The position numbers were made by a program, and so were the translations under genes. Shown one piece after another: positions 1 to 5,834 of a stretch of DNA of 6,076 nucleotides. The stretch spans positions 1-6,076 of the forward strand of contig JAGNOM010000180.1 of the NCBI GenBank assembly GCA_017990155.1. The letters run 5' to 3'. The notes under the pieces are model-generated. The model was not told the DNA's origin. It saw nothing but the letters and a program-made list of their open reading frames with translations, and ran no database searches. How positions within the stretch are numbered: position 1 is the first letter of the stretch; each line of letters starts with the position of its first letter. The stretch comes from Propionivibrio sp. (GTDB lineage: Bacteria > Pseudomonadota > Gammaproteobacteria > Burkholderiales > Rhodocyclaceae).

Positions 1-875
1 AGCTCGTCGAAGAAAAGCACGTGAGCGGCTGGGATGATCCGCGCATGCCGACGCTGGTCGGCGCCCGCCGCCGTGGTTATGCCCCCGAAGGTTTCCATCT
101 GTTTGCCGAGCGCATCGGCGTCTCCAAATCCGATTCGCTGATCGACTACGTCCTGTTCGAAGACTGCATGCGCGAAGTGATGAACGAAGGCGACCAACGC
201 CGCTTCGCCGTGCTCGACCCGCTCAAGTTGATCATCGACAATTACCCGGACGGGCAGAGCGAAGAGTGCGTCGTCCATAACCATCCGTTCAAGCCGGAAC
301 TCGGCACGCGCACCATGCCGTTCTCGCGCGAACTGTGGATCGAGCGCGAGGATTTCATGGAAGTCCCGAGCAAGGGTTATCGCCGCCTGTTCCCCGGCAA
401 CATGGCACGCTTGCGCCACGGCTACGTCGTCAAGTGCGTCGGATGCGACAAGGACGAAAACGGCAACGTCATCGCCGTCCATTGCGAATACCTGCCCGAT
501 ACCAAGAGCGGCACGCCGGGTTCGGACAGCGTCAAGGTCAAGGGCAACCTGCACTGGGTCTCGGCGGCTGAAGGCTACACCGCCGAAGTGCGCCTCTACG
601 ATCGCCTCTTCGCCTATCCGGCGCCGGGCAACCGTCGCGAAGGTGACGCCGAAGATCTCGAACGCAACTTCCTCGACGACCTCAATCCAAGCAGCGTGCA
701 AGTCATCACCGCCATCCTCGAACCGGCGCTGAAAAAAGCCATGCCGGAACAGCGCTTCCAGTTCGAACGCCACGGCTACTTCGTCGCCGACCGCGTCGAC
801 ACCAAGGACGGCGCCCCGGTGTTCAACCGCACCGTGACGCTCAAGGATTCGTGGTCAAGCAAGACCGACAAGTAA
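1..875 (+). CDS. glnS: Glutaminyl-tRNA synthetase, C-terminal part (5' end outside window)
   Basis: Class I aminoacyl-tRNA synthetase that charges tRNA-Gln with glutamine in the cytoplasm. The gene runs in from the left edge; its first full codon is at 3, giving 290 visible residues and a TAA stop at 873-875. The opening residues KHVSGWDDPRMPT are the conserved stretch just after the KMSKS loop, so the HIGH motif and most of the Rossmann domain lie outside. The rest is the anticodon-binding beta-barrel region: NHPFKPELGTR, the WIEREDF segment, KVKGNLHWVSA, EVRLYDRLF, then FQFERHGYF and the closing PVFNRTVTLKDSW, all recognisable GlnRS blocks. The remaining length fits the E. coli enzyme (about 554 aa in full). 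A short acidic insert (GNRREGDAEDLERN) sits before the FLDDLNP block, where the E. coli protein is shorter. The GTG at 21 is an internal valine codon, not a start. Identification is secure. Confidence 0.96.
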   Translation, partial: LVEEKHVSGWDDPRMPTLVGARRRGYAPEGFHLFAERIGVSKSDSLIDYVLFEDCMREVMNEGDQRRFAVLDPLKLIIDNYPDGQSEECVVHNHPFKPELGTRTMPFSRELWIEREDFMEVPSKGYRRLFPGNMARLRHGYVVKCVGCDKDENGNVIAVHCEYLPDTKSGTPGSDSVKVKGNLHWVSAAEGYTAEVRLYDRLFAYPAPGNRREGDAEDLERNFLDDLNPSSVQVITAILEPALKKAMPEQRFQFERHGYFVADRVDTKDGAPVFNRTVTLKDSWSSKTDK

Positions 876-894
876 ACGCACGACGCTAGAAACT

Positions 895-923
895 CGTCAT
901 TCCGGGCTTGACCCGGAATGACG
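895..923. repeat. REP-like palindromic hairpin between glnS and pyrF
   Basis: A perfect inverted repeat: arm CGTCATTCCGGG (895-906), loop CTTGA, arm CCCGGAATGACG (912-923). The 12-bp stem is GC-rich and begins 19 bases after the glnS stop. No U-run follows on either strand, so it is not a canonical intrinsic terminator, though it may still shield the glnS mRNA 3' end. The core CATTCCGGGCTTGACCCGG resembles extragenic palindromes found in many copies in proteobacterial genomes. The dispersed-repeat reading comes from that resemblance, because only one copy is present here. Confidence 0.72.
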
Positions 924-937
924 GCAGATCACACGCC

Positions 938-942
938 AGGAG
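938..942 (+). promoter_or_regulatory. Ribosome binding site fixing the pyrF start
   Basis: AGGAG lies five bases before the ATG at 948. The earlier in-frame ATG at 918 sits inside the right arm of the 895-923 palindrome and has no Shine-Dalgarno sequence, so 948 is the preferred start. Confidence 0.7.
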
Positions 943-947
943 CCGCC

Positions 948-1769
948 ATGACCTTCATCCAATCACTCAACACCGCCTGGACCACGAACAACTCTCTGCT
1001 CTGCGTCGGCCTCGACCCTGATCCCGCCAAGTTTCCCGCCCACCTCAAGGGCAAATCGAACGATGCGGACGCGATTTTCGAGTTCTGCAAAAGCATTGCC
1101 GATGCAACGGCCGACCTAGCCTGCTGCTTCAAGCCGCAGATCGCCTACTTCGCCGCGAACCGCGCCGAGGATCAACTGGAAGCGCTGATCGCGCACATCC
1201 ACGCCAATCATCCCGGCATCCCGGTCATCCTCGACGCCAAGCGCGGCGACATCGGAAGCACTGCCGAGCAATACGCCGTAGAAATCTTCGAGCGCTACCA
1301 GGCCGATGCGATCACGGTCAATCCCTACATGGGCAAGGACTCGGTCGATCCCTATCTCGCCTACCCGGACAAGGGCGTGATTCTGCTCTGCAGGACCTCG
1401 AACCCCGGCGGCAGCGACCTGCAGTTTCTGGATATCGGCGGCAAAAAGCTCTACGAACACGTCGCCGAACTCGTCGCGACCAAGTGGAACACGACCGGCC
1501 AGTGCGCGCTCGTCGTCGGCGCCACCTTCCCCGGCGAGATCGCCCGCGTGCGCGAGATCGTCGGCGAGATGCCGCTGCTCGTCCCCGGCATCGGCGCGCA
1601 GGGCGGCGATGTCGAAGCCACACTGAAGGTCGGCAAGACCGCCGCCGGCACCGGCCTGATGATCAACTCGTCGCGCGCCATCCTCTACGCCGGCAAGGAT
1701 GAGAACTACGCCGCCGCCGCGCGCAAGGCCGCCATCGAGACGCGCGACCTGATCAACCGCTACCGCTGA
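948..1769 (+). CDS. pyrF: Orotidine-5'-phosphate decarboxylase, group II (subfamily 2)
   Basis: Cytoplasmic enzyme of the last step of de novo pyrimidine synthesis, decarboxylating OMP to UMP. From the ATG at 948 it is 273 residues, normal for the longer group II enzymes. It folds as a TIM barrel. Visible blocks are LLCVGLDPDP at 17-26, CFKPQIAYF at 60-68, the catalytic LDAKRGDIGSTA at 95-106 (Asp96, Lys98 and Asp101 form the charged active-site cluster), TVNPYMG at 123-129, and the phosphate-binding PGIGAQGGD at 213-221 followed by NSSRAI at 240-245. No key residue is missing. It stands alone rather than in a pyrimidine operon. A REP-like hairpin lies upstream and a GC hairpin lies just after the TGA. 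Residues translated from 918 would add ten non-family residues (MTADHTPGAA), supporting the shorter start. Confidence 0.96.
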   Translation: MTFIQSLNTAWTTNNSLLCVGLDPDPAKFPAHLKGKSNDADAIFEFCKSIADATADLACCFKPQIAYFAANRAEDQLEALIAHIHANHPGIPVILDAKRGDIGSTAEQYAVEIFERYQADAITVNPYMGKDSVDPYLAYPDKGVILLCRTSNPGGSDLQFLDIGGKKLYEHVAELVATKWNTTGQCALVVGATFPGEIARVREIVGEMPLLVPGIGAQGGDVEATLKVGKTAAGTGLMINSSRAILYAGKDENYAAAARKAAIETRDLINRYR

Positions 1770-1774
1770 TCCTT

Positions 1775-1796
1775 CGCCCCGGAGCACTCCGGGGCG
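1775..1796 (+). terminator. GC-rich hairpin after pyrF
   Basis: Perfect 9-bp stem CGCCCCGGA / TCCGGGGCG with a GCAC tetraloop, starting six bases after the pyrF stop. It is followed by a C-rich tract rather than a run of T, so it may terminate poorly or only protect the transcript end. The permease gene starts 23 bases after the hairpin, so read-through is possible. Confidence 0.5.
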
Positions 1797-1819
1797 CCCT
1801 CCCCTCCGACCGGACGGCC

Positions 1820-2707
1820 ATGGAAACCGCACTGCGCATCGTTGGCATCATCACGCCCGTCCTGCTGATCTCGGCCATCGGCTACATCTACGGACGGCTA
1901 CGCAAGCCGGACATGAGCTGGATCAACCAGCTGAGCATCGACCTCTTTTTCCCCCTGCTCATCTTTTCGTCGATGGCGTCGAAGGATTTTCACATCCTCA
2001 GCTACCTGCCGCTGATCGGTGGCGGCATCCTCGTCATGCTCGGATCGGGCGTTCTCGCCTGGGGCGCAGCCCGGCTGCTCGGTTACAACCCGCACGCCTT
2101 CGTGCCGCCGATGATGTTTACCAACACGGCGAACATGGGGCTGCCGCTCACCGTCTTCGCGTTCGGGAGCGAGATGCTGCCGGCCGCCGTCGCGCTGTTC
2201 ATGGTCTTCAGCCTCGGACATTTCACGATCGGCGCCCGCATCTTCGACCCCAAGGCCAGCATGCGCGGCATCCTCAAAGGCCCGATGTTGTGGGCGATGT
2301 TGGCCGGCGTTCTGATGAGCCTGTTCGGACTGGCGCTGCCGCCGTGGCTCGCGATCGGCACCCGGATGCTCGGCGAAACGGCGATCCCACTCGGACTCTT
2401 CACGCTCGGCGTCGGCTTCGCCAGCTTTCATGTCCAGCGCTGGAGCATCGGCCTCGTCGGCGCGCTGCTCTGCCCGATCTCGGGTCTCGTGTTCGCCTGG
2501 CCGCTGACGCGCATATTGCCACTCACCGACGCCATGCAGGGCGTCCTCCTGCTCTACGCCGCGCTGCCGCCCGCCGTACTCAACTACGTTTTCGCCGAGA
2601 AATACAAACAGGAACCGGGACTCGTCTCCGCCATCGTCGTCGGCGGCAACATCGCCTCGATTGTGTTTGTCCCGCTGGCCTTGTATCTGGCGCTACCGGG
2701 ACGGTAG
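1820..2707 (+). CDS. AEC (auxin efflux carrier) family transporter
   Basis: Inner-membrane permease of 295 residues, the usual length of bacterial AEC (PF03547) members, which are secondary carriers; characterised relatives move dicarboxylates such as malate or malonate. The protein is almost entirely hydrophobic, with about ten helices in two sets of five. Approximate segments are 7-25, 38-53, 62-85, 96-116, 120-138, 153-174, 184-203, 208-229, 238-258 and 268-292. The family signature NTANMGLPL is at 102-110 in the broken helix of the first half, and AALPPAVLNYVFAEKY at 247-262 is the matching block of the second half. The start at 1820 has only a weak upstream GGACGG, but no better in-frame start is seen and the residues fit helix 1. 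Substrate cannot be inferred. It follows pyrF by 50 bases and converges on the LacI gene, so a link to the sugar cluster is unproven. Confidence 0.88.
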   Translation: METALRIVGIITPVLLISAIGYIYGRLRKPDMSWINQLSIDLFFPLLIFSSMASKDFHILSYLPLIGGGILVMLGSGVLAWGAARLLGYNPHAFVPPMMFTNTANMGLPLTVFAFGSEMLPAAVALFMVFSLGHFTIGARIFDPKASMRGILKGPMLWAMLAGVLMSLFGLALPPWLAIGTRMLGETAIPLGLFTLGVGFASFHVQRWSIGLVGALLCPISGLVFAWPLTRILPLTDAMQGVLLLYAALPPAVLNYVFAEKYKQEPGLVSAIVVGGNIASIVFVPLALYLALPGR

Positions 2708-2717
2708 ATGGAACCTG

Positions 2718-3761
2718 CTACTCGGCCCAGAGTGGCAAGGTGTATTTACAAAGCAGCTCCGGACGTAGCATGCGATTCGGACTCGGCTGCCCCCCACCCG
2801 CGATCAGCAACAATTCGTCCACCGTCCCGGTAAGCAGGGCTTTCAGATTCTGCGTGATCAGGTAATCGAGCGCGTCGGCTCGAACCAGCGGTTCGGTCAC
2901 GGGGTTGATCTCGTGCGCGATGAACAGGGTCCGACCCAGTCGCCCTTCCTCTTCCAGCGCCTGCGCCAAGCCGTGATTGCCGCCGGAGGTGTTGTAGATT
3001 CCGTCGATTTCCGGCCATTCTTTCAGCAAGCTCTTGGCGGATTCGTAGGTGCCGTTGCGGCTGCTGTCCCAGCGGACGACATCGATGATGTTGATCGACG
3101 GAAAACGCTGCCGGATCACGGCGCGGAATCCCATTTCGCGCTCTTCGTGGCAACGAAACGACAGCGTCTCAACGACAACAGCGACATTCGCGCTCTTCTG
3201 ATTGCATAAATGGCGCCCCATCATGAAACCGGCAGTTTGTCCCGCAGCTCGATTATCGATGCCAACAAACGAGTGCCGAGCGGGGAGGTCGATATCCGTG
3301 TTCGTCGCGACAACCGGCATCCCTTTGAGCTTCAATGCGGAAGCGGTCCTTGAAACAGCAAACGAATTTTCGACAAGAACCGCCACACCATCTGACGAGG
3401 CTTGATCGGCAATGACCTGCGCCACCAGATCGGCAGTACGGTTGGTAAAGGGGACCACTTCGAGCTGACACCCCTTTGCGGCGAAGCCGGCCGAGAGGAT
3501 CGCGGTTTGCTCAATGATCGACTGGGTGAATTCATCATCCGCCTGAATGACAAACTTGAATTTCTTCAGTTGCGATGATGGCGCGGCTGGCAAGGTGGTC
3601 CCGATCGATTCCGCCTGCTGCAAGCTCGCAACAGCTGCTTCAACGGCGGCCAACGTCACCGGGCGCACACCGTCGCGTGCATTCAGCGCACGGTCCACGG
3701 TCGCACGACTCAGACCGGTGAGACGCATGATGTCCTTGAGCGGTGGACGGTGTCGCGGCAT
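2718..3761 (-). CDS. LacI-family transcriptional regulator
   Basis: DNA-binding repressor or activator of 347 residues. The N-terminal helix-turn-helix is PLKDIMRLTGLSRATVDRALN (residues 7-27), followed by the hinge-helix region with GVRPVTLAAVEAAVASL at 31-47. A linker at about 50-65 leads into a periplasmic-binding-protein-like sensor domain (about 66-345, PF13407 type), which is expected to bind a small sugar or polyol. Typical sensor blocks are VGIDNRAAGQTAGFMMG at 166-182 and IDGIYNTSGGNHGLAQALEE at 252-271. The recognition-helix form ATVDRALNxRxGVR belongs to a LacI subgroup common in proteobacterial sugar and inositol clusters, rather than the LacI/PurR form ATVSRVLN. The start at 3761 is supported by AAGGAA seven bases upstream. 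It is transcribed in the same direction as the catabolic genes but separated from them by 280 bases, so it probably has its own promoter. Its ligand is unknown. Confidence 0.9.
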   Translation of the reverse strand: MPRHRPPLKDIMRLTGLSRATVDRALNARDGVRPVTLAAVEAAVASLQQAESIGTTLPAAPSSQLKKFKFVIQADDEFTQSIIEQTAILSAGFAAKGCQLEVVPFTNRTADLVAQVIADQASSDGVAVLVENSFAVSRTASALKLKGMPVVATNTDIDLPARHSFVGIDNRAAGQTAGFMMGRHLCNQKSANVAVVVETLSFRCHEEREMGFRAVIRQRFPSINIIDVVRWDSSRNGTYESAKSLLKEWPEIDGIYNTSGGNHGLAQALEEEGRLGRTLFIAHEINPVTEPLVRADALDYLITQNLKALLTGTVDELLLIAGGGQPSPNRMLRPELLCKYTLPLWAE

Positions 3762-3768
3762 GCCAGCT

Positions 3769-3774
3769 TTCCTT
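3769..3774 (-). promoter_or_regulatory. Ribosome binding site of the LacI-family gene
   Basis: Minus-strand AAGGAA lies seven bases before the ATG at 3761 and supports that start. Confidence 0.6.
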
Positions 3775-3830
3775 GTTCTTCAGGTTATCTTCTTGGCTCG
3801 GTTGCACATCACGCGGAGGTCTGCGGCGGT

Positions 3831-3844
3831 AGAAAGCGATTGCT
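3831..3844. promoter_or_regulatory. Candidate LacI-type operator with central CG
   Basis: AGAAAGCGATTGCT is an imperfect 14-base palindrome around a central CG, with five of seven position pairs complementary. That is the general shape of LacI-family operators. It lies about 70 bases upstream of the regulator's start codon, where an autoregulatory site would be plausible. The symmetry is modest and there is no second copy to compare with, so this is only a candidate. Confidence 0.25.
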
Positions 3845-3853
3845 TGTGCTGAC

Positions 3854-3880
3854 GCCCCGATCGACATATCGAGCAGGGGC
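3854..3880. other. Nested dyad upstream of the LacI-family gene
   Basis: Outer arms GCCCC (3854-3858) and GGGGC (3876-3880) enclose the near-palindrome TCGACATATCGA (3861-3872, ten of twelve positions symmetric). In RNA this gives a 5-bp stem, a small internal loop and a 4-bp stem. It could be a protein-binding site or a structured 5' leader of the regulator mRNA. No T-run follows on either strand. Confidence 0.35.
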
Positions 3881-4011
3881 GAATGATATCAGGATGACAA
3901 CCGCAGAAAGAACACCTTGCATCCTTGATCGCAGCCCAGTGGCTCCCCTCGCAAAACGGCGACACCCCTGGATGATTTTTGAACAGCCGCTAAACCATCA
4001 AATCCGCAGAA

Positions 4012-4043
4012 AGGGACAGTTCCGCAATGCCCTCTGCGTCCCT
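4012..4043 (-). terminator. Weak hairpin at the end of the ABM gene
   Basis: On the minus strand AGGGAC (4043-4038), overlapping the stop codon, can pair with GTCCCT (4017-4012), which is followed by TTCT. An inner GCA/TGC pair extends it slightly, but the loop is about 20 bases. It sits where the end of the catabolic transcript is expected but is weak as an intrinsic terminator. Confidence 0.3.
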
Positions 4044-4332
4044 AACTGGGTTGCTGAATATTCACGGTCTCAAAGGTCAGCGCGCGGTGAAACTGCTCGT
4101 GGAAGGCGATGAATTTCTTCGTGTATTCCTGCTCGCAATGCAGTTCGTGCGCCTGTTTCGACTGAAAGCACTCGACAAAGACCAGGGTGTCAGGATCATC
4201 AGTGCAGGTAAAGAAATCGTAGGTGATGCACCCCGGCTCGGCTCGTGTCAATTGCTGAACCGGAACCGCCGCTTCGAGAATTTTGTCGCGCGTGCCGGGT
4301 TGCAAACGAATGGTGATCAGAAACTTGTACAT
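4042..4332 (-). CDS. Antibiotic biosynthesis monooxygenase (ABM/YgiN-like) domain protein
   Basis: Small cytoplasmic protein of 96 residues with a single ABM domain (PF03992), a dimeric ferredoxin-like alpha+beta barrel. The pattern is clear: first strand KFLITIRLQPG (3-13), a helix at about 14-31, the hallmark EPGCITYDFF at 32-41, FVECFQSKQAHELH at 52-65 and a C-terminal helix with TKKFIAFHEQF at 71-81. Family members include quinol monooxygenases (YgiN), the LsrG isomerase that handles phospho-AI-2, and many uncharacterised proteins. The fold therefore does not fix the reaction. The start is firm, with AAGGAGC at 4345-4339 and seven bases of spacing. It follows the TIM-barrel isomerase gene by 90 bases and is probably co-transcribed with it, which suggests a role in isomerising or oxidising a sugar-derived intermediate. 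That role is inference. Confidence 0.85.
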   Translation of the reverse strand: MYKFLITIRLQPGTRDKILEAAVPVQQLTRAEPGCITYDFFTCTDDPDTLVFVECFQSKQAHELHCEQEYTKKFIAFHEQFHRALTFETVNIQQPS

Positions 4333-4362
4333 GTTTTAGCTCCTTGTTGAATGGTCCATCCT

Positions 4363-4400
4363 CCCGGCGACACGAACGGCGGTGTGCCGATGTCGCCGGG
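4363..4400 (-). other. Two-tier intercistronic hairpin between the isomerase and ABM genes
   Basis: The arms CCCGGCGACA (4363-4372) and TGTCGCCGGG (4391-4400) are perfectly complementary over 10 bp. Inside the 18-base loop CGGC (4377-4380) pairs with GCCG (4386-4389), making a stacked second hairpin. It begins 22 bases after the isomerase stop on the minus strand and is not followed by a T-run. It looks like an RNA-stabilising or partially attenuating intercistronic structure rather than a full terminator. Confidence 0.55.
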
Positions 4401-4422
4401 TCGATGAGCTTAACAGGCCGCG

Positions 4423-5364
4423 TTACTGACTGATCGTCTGCTTTAACGCATCGATCGACGTCGTGACGCCGGCTTCGACCGACATGGTCAGGTCTTCCAT
4501 TTCCAGGGAGACCCAGCCGTTGTAGCCCATCATGCCGACGACCGAGAAGAACTCCTTCCACCACTGCAGATCCTTGCCGCAGCCGACGGCGACGTAGTTC
4601 CAGCTGCGGTTTTCGCAATCGGTGACCGGCTTGGTTTCGAGTAGGCCGTTAGCATCACAGAGGCCGCGCTCGATACGGGCGTCCTTGCCGTGGATGTGGA
4701 AGATCGCGCCCTTGAGCGCCCGTGCCGAAGCGATCGGGTCGGCACCCATCACCATCAGATGCGACGGATCGAGGTTGATGCCGACGATCGGGTCGGTGGC
4801 ATTGCGCAGGCGCCAGAGGGTTTCCGGGTTGTACACCAGCATGCAGGGGAATTCCTCGATCGCGATCTGCTCGACGCCATGCGCTTTGCAATGCTCGACG
4901 AACTTCTTCCACCAAGGAATGGCGACTTCGTTCCACTGGTATTCCAGCGCCGGAGCCATGTAGTCTGGCCACGAGATCGTTGAGGTAATCCAGTTCGGCG
5001 TTTTGTCGCCGGGTGCGCCGGCGGAACAGCCGGACATCATGACGATTTTCTTGACGCCAAGCTTGCCGGCCAGAACCACGGTGTCGTAGGTCGACTTCGT
5101 GTGCTTCTCGCCCATCTCGCCCGGGCAGAGCGGGTTGCCGGAGCAGTTGAGGGCGGCGATTTCCATGCCGCGCTTGTCCAACTCTGCCTTGAAGGCGGTC
5201 AGCTTGGCCGGGTCGGCGAGCAATGCGGCGGTCGGCACGTGTGGGCAGCCGCCCCAGCCGCCGGCGGTCATCTCGACGCCGGTGATGCCTTGGGATTTGA
5301 CCTTGTCGAGCATTTCGGCAAAGGGAAGATTGCCGTATACGTCGGTGCAGATTGCAAGTTTCAT
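4423..5364 (-). CDS. Sugar phosphate isomerase/epimerase (xylose-isomerase-like TIM barrel)
   Basis: A 313-residue cytoplasmic protein of the AP endonuclease 2/xylose isomerase-like TIM-barrel family (PF01261), which uses a divalent metal to isomerise or epimerise sugars, keto-sugars or inosose-type compounds. It opens with the first barrel strand MKLAICTDVYG and GITGVEMTAGGWGG at 26-39. The expected metal ligands are present: Glu170/Glu171 in IAIEEFP, Asp199 and His202 in NLDPSHL, His225 and Asp228 in HIHGKD, and Glu288 in SLEMED. The early segment is rich in Gly and Cys (GGWGGCPHVP at 35-44, NCSGNPLCPGEMG at 73-85). The ATG at 5364 is preferred over the ATG at 5415, because the 17 extra residues precede the natural first strand and cross the ribosome site at 5374-5379. 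It is followed by the ABM gene and preceded by an IolH-like gene, suggesting a sugar or cyclitol catabolic operon. The exact substrate cannot be told. Confidence 0.9.
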   Translation of the reverse strand: MKLAICTDVYGNLPFAEMLDKVKSQGITGVEMTAGGWGGCPHVPTAALLADPAKLTAFKAELDKRGMEIAALNCSGNPLCPGEMGEKHTKSTYDTVVLAGKLGVKKIVMMSGCSAGAPGDKTPNWITSTISWPDYMAPALEYQWNEVAIPWWKKFVEHCKAHGVEQIAIEEFPCMLVYNPETLWRLRNATDPIVGINLDPSHLMVMGADPIASARALKGAIFHIHGKDARIERGLCDANGLLETKPVTDCENRSWNYVAVGCGKDLQWWKEFFSVVGMMGYNGWVSLEMEDLTMSVEAGVTTSIDALKQTISQ

Positions 5365-5373
5365 GGTTGGTTT

Positions 5374-5379
5374 CTCCTT
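5374..5379 (-). promoter_or_regulatory. Ribosome binding site fixing the isomerase start
   Basis: Minus-strand AAGGAG stands nine bases before the ATG at 5364. The 5415 alternative would place this motif inside its coding sequence, so 5364 is chosen. Confidence 0.7.
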
Positions 5380-5456
5380 AGGGAAAAATTGAGAACAAGA
5401 TTGCCGTCCAGGCATTCAAAGATACTGATCGTCTTGACGCGACGACCTGGCGCTGG

Positions 5457-5804
5457 TCATCGCGATAATCGCCGCATCAACTTCTGCACACGAGGCCGCG
5501 ACCGAATCCGCGCCGCTGGCTGGCTCGGAAGAGCGTCGCAGCCAGTTCGGGCTGCCGTGCTTCTCTCCCGCCACGCGCGATGCGACCAGAAAGAATGCCT
5601 TGACGATGCCATGCGAAACGCGCGGCTTAAGATGCTGATCGCAGCCGCCGATCGCAGGATCAGCGGGGTCATGTCGTTATCGTCCCGCACAGGCCGAAGT
5701 CGTCGTACCAAGCGTTTGCGAACCAGCGCCTGCATCAGTTCGCGGGTGGCCAGCGGGACGCCGCAGGTGCAAGACACCGTTCTGCAACTTGTTTGACAGC
5801 CCAT
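5457..5804 (-). CDS. Doubtful hypothetical ORF, possible degraded gene
   Basis: Minus-strand ATG at 5804 is preceded by a good GGGAGG (5815-5810, five bases of spacing) and lies 30 bases after the IolH-like stop, exactly where the next operon gene should start. The 115-residue product begins with four cysteines (MGCQTSCRTVSCTCG) and a plausible helix LATRELMQALVRKRLVRR, but its second half is Arg/Ser-rich (SSRHSFWSHRAWRERSTAAR) and does not look like a real protein. A different minus-strand frame, open from 5676 to a TGA at 5418-5416, reads more naturally there (HGIVKAFFLVASRVAGEK). It is cut off upstream by a TAA at 5679-5677. This suggests a frameshifted remnant or a sequencing error, though chance open frames in GC-rich DNA remain possible. 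I recognise no family in either frame. Confidence 0.28.
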   Translation of the reverse strand: MGCQTSCRTVSCTCGVPLATRELMQALVRKRLVRRLRPVRDDNDMTPLILRSAAAISILSRAFRMASSRHSFWSHRAWRERSTAARTGCDALPSQPAARIRSRPRVQKLMRRLSR

Positions 5805-5834
5805 ATGCGCCTCCCGGAAGCTCAAGCCCGCCGG

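Larger units (their letters stand above)
3762..4041 (-). other. Intergenic region upstream of the LacI-family gene
   Basis: These 280 bases lie between the ABM gene stop and the LacI start and should hold the LacI promoter and any autoregulatory operator. A -10-like TATCAT is readable on the minus strand at 3883-3888, but no convincing -35 box stands 16-18 bases away, so I do not call a promoter. Dyads at 3831-3844 and 3854-3880 are listed separately. A 10-base direct repeat CCGCAGAAAG occurs at 3901-3910 and 4004-4013. A short minus-strand Cys-rich frame crosses 3780-3965 (see findings). I recognise no established gene here. Confidence 0.5.

Noticed and set aside
1116..1832. Long 238-residue minus-strand open frame opposite pyrF
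   Set aside because: It is antisense to a certain enzyme gene; its Asp/Arg/Gly/Val-rich composition is the typical mirror of GC-rich coding DNA, and it shows no recognisable motif.
1898..2431. 177-residue minus-strand open frame opposite the AEC permease
   Set aside because: The hydrophilic His/Glu/Arg-rich product is the expected antisense reading of a membrane protein gene.
2290..2865. Plus-strand frame of 191 residues overlapping the permease and LacI 3' ends
   Set aside because: It is Arg/Ala-rich, out of frame with the permease and runs antisense into LacI; there is no ribosome site or motif.
3901..4013. Ten-base direct repeat CCGCAGAAAG at 3901-3910 and 4004-4013 as possible att sites or iterons
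   Set aside because: There are only two short copies, with no integrase, transposase or replication gene nearby; chance or a minor regulatory role is more likely.
3750..4112. Plus-strand frame of 120 residues between the LacI and ABM genes
   Set aside because: It overlaps both neighbours in antisense, has no ribosome site, and its composition does not resemble a folded protein.
5365..5415. Upstream ATG at 5415 for the isomerase
   Set aside because: It would add 17 residues before the first barrel strand and place the AAGGAG ribosome site inside the coding sequence.
5101..5796. Plus-strand frame of 231 residues spanning the isomerase 5' end and the gap
   Set aside because: Its first part is antisense to a well-supported isomerase and its second part is Arg/Ser-rich with no motif.
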